Source of the DNA: Yponomeuta sedellus
Taxonomy: Eukaryota; Arthropoda; Insecta; Lepidoptera; Yponomeutidae
NCBI GenBank assembly: GCA_934045075.1
Contig: OW203751.1
Coordinates: 1,499,822-1,563,821, forward strand
Direction: 5' to 3'
DNA length: 64,000 nucleotides
Shown piece by piece: positions 41,101 to 50,100 of the stretch. Every line of letters starts with the position of its first letter. Position 1 is the first letter of the stretch. The notes beneath the pieces were generated by a model, which worked only from the letters and a program-made list of their open reading frames with translations, did not search any database and was not told where the DNA came from. The position numbers and the translations under genes are program-made.

Positions 41101-44100
41101 ATTCATTCTCACTTAGTGTAATTTATCGGAGGTTTATTCTGTGAAATAATGTGAGTCGTATTAATCTTCTTTGAAGGCAGCTTACCTTGTAAAAAAAATT
41201 CTATAGCATTATCTTTGGAAGAAAGCTGTGGCTTTCTTTTGTGGCAAGAGACAGACAGATAGGTTTGAAGGAACTTTCGATATCAACCCTTGTATGTCCC
41301 CACTGCTGGGGCACGGGTCTCTTCTTGCATCGCAGGAAGGTTAGGCCATACTCCACCACGGGGGCCAAGTCCGGGTTTGTGGAGAATTATATGACAGTGG
41401 TGGGCGTTACTGTCAGAAGTTATCAAGCCGCCCATAAGGCCTCTGACATGGTTTATCGACTGGTATTGTATGACAGCCGGCACCAACGGCTTAACGTGCC
41501 TTGCGAAGTATGGAAGCGCTCGGAAAAATGCCACTACGACAACGGTGGTCACGGGACGGTCACCCATCCTGCAGCTGACCGCGCCTGTAATGAAATGAAA
41601 TGAAATAGGTTTTATTCAAAGTAGCACAGAAACTGCGGCTTAATGAACGTTACAATTCAAACTAGGTGTCCATTTCAAAATCTACACCATTTTGGAGAAA
41701 ATATAGACAAAAAACTCCAAACTTAGTCTTTTCAAAGTCCTTAATTAACAGAGTTTACGTAATTATAATAAAACATTGAACTCATGCATTGTACTGGCTT
41801 TAATTCCAGTCATCATTGTCATCTAAATAATCCTTTATGTTTTAGTAGCCCTTATGGCACAAAGTGTACTTAACACATTGTTTGAACCGCGTTTCAGGCA
41901 ATGGAGTTTGGAAGAATATTATAGCATACCTATGATATACCAATTTATGTAACAAAATAATACATAATACTTTATTGATCATTGACTGATGCCCTGTCTA
42001 AACAGGATCTTAGCGTCGTTGATTGTAAAATCACAAACAGAAGGTGCGAAATCTACCAGCCACTGCGATAAATCGACCTTCTTTATGGACGAGGCGTTTA
42101 TTGGCGGAATATTTCACACTATAAATTCAAATTTAGAATCGGGTGAAATGTCAAACCGCCATTTGCAAGCGGCTTGTAAAGCTGGCGAAATATTTCCGTG
42201 GTTTTGGAAATGTTTGAATAGGGATCCTGCGTCACATTTAGATTTGAATGGCTTTGTTTTTTTCTATACTATAGAAGATAAATAAAAATATTTGTTGTTT
42301 TAAATGCTCAATTTTTTTTCGGGTTTTTCCAGCACTCATGCGCAAGATCAAGTTAAGCATTTTTTTTTCTTATAATCGTCCCACTACAGGGCACAGGCCT
42401 TCTCTTAGAGAGAGTATGGGTTTAATTACCACGCGTGCCCAACGCCGATTGGCAATTTCAAGCGGTGAGGTGTTTGCACACCTTTGATGCTCAGGTTTCC
42501 TCACGGTGTTTTCGTGGTATTATTATAATTGATACTAAAACTTCACAAATGAACATAACTAAGAAAATAAAGTCATCGGTACATGCCAGCGCTGGGAATC
42601 GAACTTGTGTCTGTCGCTTCCAAATTCATAGTTCCACCCACTAGTCCACCGCCACTCACAATAATAAAATCATTATTAAAGAAACGATTTATTAGTTTAT
42701 CAAGAGGCCTTAAGGCGGCTTGAAAACATCTGACAGTAAGACCAGCCACTAGTCTTGCAAGCCTCCACCAATCCGGACTTGGCCCCGTGGTGGAGTATGG
42801 ACTATACCTACCTTCCTCAGGGAAGAGACCGGTGCCCCTCGGTGGGGACATAATGGGTTAATTTGTTGTTTAATTTGTTTATTGAATCCTGAACGTTTTC
42901 TAATATGTATGTAGAAGCATAAAATCATTATTTTACGAGATAAATCAAAGACTTTTTTTATTTTAAATAGATTTTTAAAATTAAAGACTGATAAGCGTTT
43001 TATAAATTACTCACGCTAATGTTGCCAAACTAATAGTCACCTGCATCGATGACGTTGAATCAACCAATAGCAACCAAGGCGCGCGGATTGCCATAAAATG
43101 AAACTATCTGATAGGTCGCCGCACATCCAAAATTTGGTCATCTGCGCAGGTACATCCGCGAGACTTATTTCTTGTGTAGCACCGTACCTAAGTTTTGCTT
43201 AGCCCGTCCAAAAAACGAGAAACCGTGCGTATCTTACGCCATCTTGTCCGCCATTTTCCTTTCATTCAAATGACAGCCGAACTCGTCATTTGGCGCGTCG
43301 AGAATTTCGCGATAGCCCGCGGAAAACCTACGCAACTTAGACAAACAGACAGACAGACTGGCCCAAGGTCCTTCTGGAGGTTGCATGGGTATTAATAAAT
43401 AGACACGCAATAATGTTCTCTCTCCTTTCAAGTGAAATTCACTTCGCTTTTTGTTAGGAAAGAGGCACCTACCTCGATATCAACCCTTGTATGTCCCCTC
43501 TGCTGGGGCATGGGTCTCTTTCTGCATCGCAGGAAGGTCAGGCCATACGCCACCACGGGGGCCAAGTCCGGGTTGGTGGAGGATTGTAAGACATTGGCGG
43601 GCCTTACTGTCAGAAGTAATCCAGCCGCCCGTAAGGCCTCCGACATGGCACGTACTTACCTACGTCCAAAACATCAAAATCGAAAATAATTTATAAGACG
43701 TGACGTAAAATCTATCCTGTGACCCGAAGGGGTAGGTTGCTGCGTCTCATTATGTCCCCTCCGATGGGTACGGGTCTCTTCCCTGAGGAAGGTATGAGCC
43801 ATAGTACTCCACCACGGGGGCCAAATATTTGATAATGATAGATGGAAAAAGAAATATAAAGAATGGTGTAAAGAGGTTTGCATTGTTACAGGCTTACCCA
43901 GCCATAGCTTAGTCGGCCTAGCGCACAGGAAAGACTAGTCATCCGAGTGGTCCCTTCACCCATCTAGTGTGAGTGATAAGGCCACTGGACGCTGTAAAAC
44001 CATCTCATCATGTAGACGCAGAGCTAATGAAGATACTAAGCTTGCCCCAAACGTGGGCGTTTCGCAAGCATTCCATTTTATTGTTAAGGCCCTTCTTCCA

Positions 44101-47100
44101 ATTGGCTGGCGCCTGTCGCTGACGCCATTCTGATGTCACTTTTGACCGACTTCAAGAGAGTAGGTGGTTCTGAATTTATCGGAATCTTATTATTTTTGGG
44201 TTATTCCACTAATCCCCATTGAAAATCCCCATTGATGGGGATTTATGTATGCCCTCCGATTGCTCTAAGATGCCTGTACGGAATTAAAAAATGATTTTTT
44301 TTTTAATTGCAAGGGTAGGCTTTCCAGGTGGTCCCAAGGTCATCAAGATCAGATCATCGAGGATCTGATGATGGGATGCTGGAGAAATCGAGCACTCTTC
44401 AAAATTTAAAGACACACTTGAAGCGATTTGGGTGTTTTTTTTTATAATGACTCGTGTACAGTCTATTTATCCTTACTTGGCCAATTTAGTAAACAAGATT
44501 CTAACCTCAACATTTCCTCTACCTCACATTTGATGCCAAAACGACATATTTTCTCGCAACTTAATGAACTTTGTTAATACAATTGACAGCGTATTATCTA
44601 AAATAGTCTCCTCGATTACGTCATTTACGGGAATATGGTGCTTTGCGACTCTTGTTTACTAAAATGGACAAGTAAGAATAAATAAACTGTATTGGCTTTC
44701 GAAACATACTAAATGATATACTAAACGGGTCAAATCGCGATTATTTATTAGGGAAAAAGTAATTAGCTTATTTCCCGACGTTTCGGCAGCGTTACAGTTG
44801 CCGTGGTCTCGGGTATACTGAAGTGGCGAGTACAGTCAATTACTGTGGGTTGTCACTATTAATTTTTCCTCAGCTGGCCGACACACAACACTCACTGCGA
44901 TTTGACCCGTTTAACATATAACTATGTATGAGTGGTGAAGCGGTGGTAGCTCAGTGGGTAGAACCATGGACTGGCAAGCGAGAGCCCCAGGTTCGATCCC
45001 GAGTGCGGGCATGTACCAATGACATTGTTTAATTTCAAAGTTACGTACACTTGCGAATTTGTAGTCGCAATACCACACGCTAACGGTGAAGGAAAAACAT
45101 CGTGAGGAAACCCGCGGCTTGGTTGGCTCCGCACGTATTGACTAGTCTTTCCTGTGGGCTAGGCCGACTAAGCTGTCAGGATGGTATAGGTGCTGGGCAA
45201 GCCTACACCATCTATAAAACCATGTCCCAGGCACTACAGCGTCGGAGTGGTCCCTTCACCTGTGAAGATACTACTGGACGCTGTATAAATCATCTCTTTA
45301 AGTAGATGCAAAAAGGCCAATATTATTATTATTATGTATGAGTATCGTGAATCATTAGGAATACTACGAAACATACAATTTGGTAAGAATGTAACTTAGA
45401 AAACAAAGTTATGCAATAAGTTACTCCTATATAATATTGTTTACTAGCACAACCCCTTCCACTGTTCGCATTATTGTGGGTTAACTGGAAGAAAATACTA
45501 TCTAGTATTAAGCTCGATATCACCCCTTGCATGTCCCCACTGTTGGGGCACGGGTCTCTTCTAGCATCGCAGGAAGGTTAGGCCATACTCCACCACGGTG
45601 GCCAAGTCCGTGTTGGTGGAGGATTGTAAGACACTGGCGGGTCTTACTGTCAGAAGTTATCAAGCCGCCCGTGAGGCCTCTGTCATGGCTTAACGACTGC
45701 TATTACATGACAGCAGGCACCAACGGCTAAACGTCCTTGCGAAGCACGGATTAAGCTCGCCTTTGTACAAATTTGTTTTTAAGTAGTGCAATAAAGAATT
45801 TTCATGCTTTCATTCATTCATTTCATTCATTCGAAGTCACTGGTGCATGCCCGCACTGCAAAATCAAACCTGGGTCTCTCGCTTTCCGCGTCCGTTCTAC
45901 CCAATGGGGTACCACCGCTCAATCAATTACAGTCAATTAGATTTTTTTTTTTATTTGTGAAATATGTAAAATAACAAGTGTTTCTTATAATCTAGCCGCT
46001 CTCGGAAACCTGTTCGGTTTATCTGTCAGCGGCGGTCGTTCTTAGTCTTTAATTTTACATGCACAACTTAAGAAAGGCCTACGGAACGTACGTTTTGGCA
46101 CGCTATTTAGAAATTAATTACAATAAGCAGCGGCCATTCACAATCCGTAGGTAGGTTCTTTTGACTTATTTATAGTTGTTATAAAATTATTCTTTATCTT
46201 AAGTTGAAATTTATTTTAGTTTAGTTTAAATTTTTAAATTAAATTTATTTTTAATTTAGTTTAAATCTGATCTGATTAATCCTTTTCACAGCTCACCTGG
46301 CTGGCAGTCTGTTGCATTCACTGAACATCAGCCTGATCAACCCCGGCGAGTGTCAAGCCAAGCTCTCCCAGGACTACCCTCATCTTCTGGAACAGTACGA
46401 CCAGGACTCCTGCGCTTGCGGCCAGCCCACCAACCCCATCAACAATATTTGCAAGGTTCGTCACTTCTGCAAACTAAATGAGTATTATATTAGTTGTAAA
46501 GTCTGTTAGCTTTTACAATATACCTCGGCTACTATCGGATAGAATCAGATACATTCGTGTAATACAAATATTGGAACGAATATGATACTTAATTCTATAT
46601 CCATAATCAGCCCACATCAACCCACTGCTGGGCATAGGCCTCCTTTTTATTGCGCCATTTCTTACGGTTCTGTGCCAATCTGATCCATTTCTGACCCGCA
46701 ACCGTCACGATGTCGTCTGACCATCGTGTCGGTGGTCTGCCTACCAACCTCCTTCCCTCCCTTGGCCACCACTCCTATACTTCCGTGGTCCACCGGCCGT
46801 CTTCCCTTCTAGCCAAGTGTCCCGCCCATCTCCGCTTTAACTTTGTGATCCGCTTACCAACGTCACTTAATTAAATAAAATTAACAAGAATAGTTTTATA
46901 CAGAGCAGGAAGTAGTACTCGTATTACCTACATTACACTCGTGTGCTTTCGATGCGATGCGAAAACCGAAGCCTACTTAAGAGCCCGAGGTATATAGCCA
47001 CACATGAGAAAATTTCTTCTTTAGTTGTATAGAATCAGGCATTACTTTGCGGAAATCCATAAGCAAAGTAATTTTAACTTTTTAATGCTATTTCTTCTCA

Positions 47101-50100
47101 GTAAAAGTTTATGCTTTGTAATCAATAGCCGAAGAAGTCATAGCCGGGAACCTAACCTGGATTCTCTGGATTTTGACACAATACCGACTATCTATTAAGA
47201 CATAAGTCTTCAATATAATTATCATTGAATGTGAGTGGAAGGGCTGGTAAGGGACGTCCCAGGTGGACATACATCGGACAACAAATATGGAATATATTAG
47301 TAAAGGGGAAGATTAAAAGTACTCGGAACCGGGGTGCGTGCATGCAACGACTTATGAACGTTGATGAAGCGAAGGTGATCTGTCAGGATCGTGGCAAGTG
47401 GCAGTCCCTGGTCTCTGCCTACCCCTCTGGGATACAAACGTGAGATTATGTATGTATGTATAATTATAATTTTAAGGCCATTTTTCTATATTTCGAGAAA
47501 CATTAATTAAGCGCACCAACAGTATCTTCTCAACAGTGTGCAACTGTGTTCTAACGCGTGCATTGCCGCTTGCAGGTTGACACCGGCAGCGCGCTGGCCT
47601 GCACGACCGGCGATGGACACTTCGTCCTCCGCGGAGTTTACTCTTGGGACTCTGGTAAGTACACCGAATATTCTTAACATCTTGTACTCAGGCTGTGGTA
47701 TCAACCCTTGTATGTCCCCACTTAACGTTAACGGTGAAGGAAAACATTGTGAGGAAACCCGCGGCTTGGTTGGCTCCGCACGTATTGACTAGTCTTTCCT
47801 GTGGGCTAGGCCGACTAAGCTGTCAGGATGGTATAGGTGCTGGGCAAGCCTACACCACCTATAAAACCATGTCCCAGGCACTGCAGCGTCGGAGTGGTCC
47901 CTTGACCCATCTAGTGTGAGTGAAGATACCACTGGACGACGTATAAATCATCTCATTAAGTAGATGCAAAAGGCCAATATTATTATTTATGTCCCCACTG
48001 CTGGGGCACAGGGCTTTTCCTGTATCGCAGGAAGGTTAGGCCATACTGCACCACAGGGGCCAAGTCCGGGTTGGTGGAGGATTGTAAGACAGTGGCGGGC
48101 CTTACTGTCAGAAGTTATCAAGCCGCCCATAATACCTCTGACATGGTTCAACGACAGCCGGCACCAACGGCTTAGCTTGCATTGCGAAGCACGGAAGCGC
48201 TCGGAAAAATGCCACTAGCGGTAGTCACAGGATCCTGCACCTGACCACGCCTGTTGTTGGTTAAGTCAAGTGATTGATTCCAATGACTCGGTTCGACTAC
48301 GCCGCGAGCGCTTCTCGAAATGTATTGGCGACGTTTTTTTACCATTCGGTGTCGTTGTTAATAAAAACCAAACCACTTTTGTACGAGTATTAGGGTTGAT
48401 GAGGGTTCCTCTTCCTCAAAATGAGGAATTTCCTCATCTTTTTGGCATTTCTAATTCCTCTTCTACTTTCTCATAAGAGATTTTTTTAAAAGATCCTCTG
48501 CATCTTCCTCATATTTTAAGAGGAATTTAATAGGAAGGAGAGTTATAAATTTTGTCTACGCCATAATAGAGTTTACATCGGCAGGAGGTTTCATTGTACA
48601 TATTGACATTCATTCTTCTATTGTTCTTTTTTAAAGAGTAAGAGTAAGAAATGTTTATTCATAAACCATAACACCAAATAGACCATACAATATGAATGGC
48701 AACATAGAACTGAAGATTTAAATATAATACTTACACTTAACTAACATAGACTATAATAATATACTAGACTAACATGCAGACACAAACAGACACTTTTGCA
48801 TTGTCATTACATTTCTACATATTTTCTCGTTGGCAAACCTGTTGGCTTAGACCAGTTAAGAAGACGCTGTAAACTATACAGTCCACTTAATACCATCTCT
48901 CGACGGCCTACCTGTTGAAAAGAAATGTGTGAGGGAGAGAAAGAGATAGGGAAGTCTCCTGCATTCTCACCCTCATCCTCTTAGTCTGCCAGATTCCTCA
49001 TCCTATTCCTCAAAATCGATTTAAAAAAAATCCTCTTGCTCATAACAAGTTCCTCAACAATCCTATTTTGTACGGGAATAAGCTGCCTGAGAGAAGCTTT
49101 TAAGACTCGCTATCGATTTCTTCTTCTTCTTCTTCAGGCTATATTATGTAGTCCAACTGCTGGACATAGCCCTCCCCTAATGAGCGCCATAGCGCCCTGT
49201 CTTCAGCTTACCGCGTCCGCATTTGCCCGCAGTTTTTCGCAGATCGTCATCCCACCTGGTCGGAGGGCGTCCTACACTACGTTTGCCGAGTCGCTTTAAT
49301 CGATTTTTTTTTACCGTAGCCTCTATGTTTGTGTCCCACTGCTAGGCAAAGGCCTCCCGCAATTTAGTCCAGAGTTCCCTGTCCTGGGCCACCTCAGACC
49401 ACTCCGGCAGATGCTTGTCGAGATCATCTCTCCGCCCCGTCTTCTAGGCCGGCCTCGATTTCGATGTCCATCGTGTGGCACCCACTCTGTGACGAGTTTC
49501 GCCCACCTGTCCGGATTTATTTGTTTCTAATATTTTTTTCTTGTATTCCAGGCTGCCAGCCCGGCAACCAGCTAGCCGCATTCTACAAATTCGACCTCGA
49601 ATGGTACGAATGGGCAATCGGTCTCATCGAGAGCGCCCGCTTCGCGCAGTTCGCCACCTCGCAAAGCTCCAGGTCTCAGTTCTCCGGCCAGATCAAGGGC
49701 GTTCAGGGCCAGCAGTTCAGCGGCATCAAGTCAGGAGTGAAGGGCGGCCAAGGGTACTCGTCGTCCGCCTCCGCAACAGCTGGTTTCGGCGGTTTCAACC
49801 AGGCGGGTCAATACAGCCAGTTCGCCTCCAAGTTTACCGACTCCTCCGCGGACCAGGGAAGCTTCCCCCCCCTCGGCATCAAGCCCATACAGAACTCCTT
49901 CTCCGCTACGTACTCCGAGAAGAAGATCTACCAGTCGGAGCCGAAGATCGTCACGTTCACCACGAAGCCGGAGTACGTGACGTTCACGACGAAGCCCGAG
50001 CTGTTTACGTTCACGACTAAGCCGAAGATTGTGACGTATACCACTAAGCCGCAGATTATAACGTATGAGACGTCCGGCAGCGGTAATAATCCGCAGTATG

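Noticed and set aside
41989..42285. 98-codon ORF in the long intron
   Set aside because: No recognisable domain or promoter; could be chance. Left as an intronic note.
25411..46291. Missing protease exon in the 20.9-kb intron
   Set aside because: Phases on both sides agree and the protein reads through from GWGRQVLQ to AHLAGSLLHSLN without an obvious gap.
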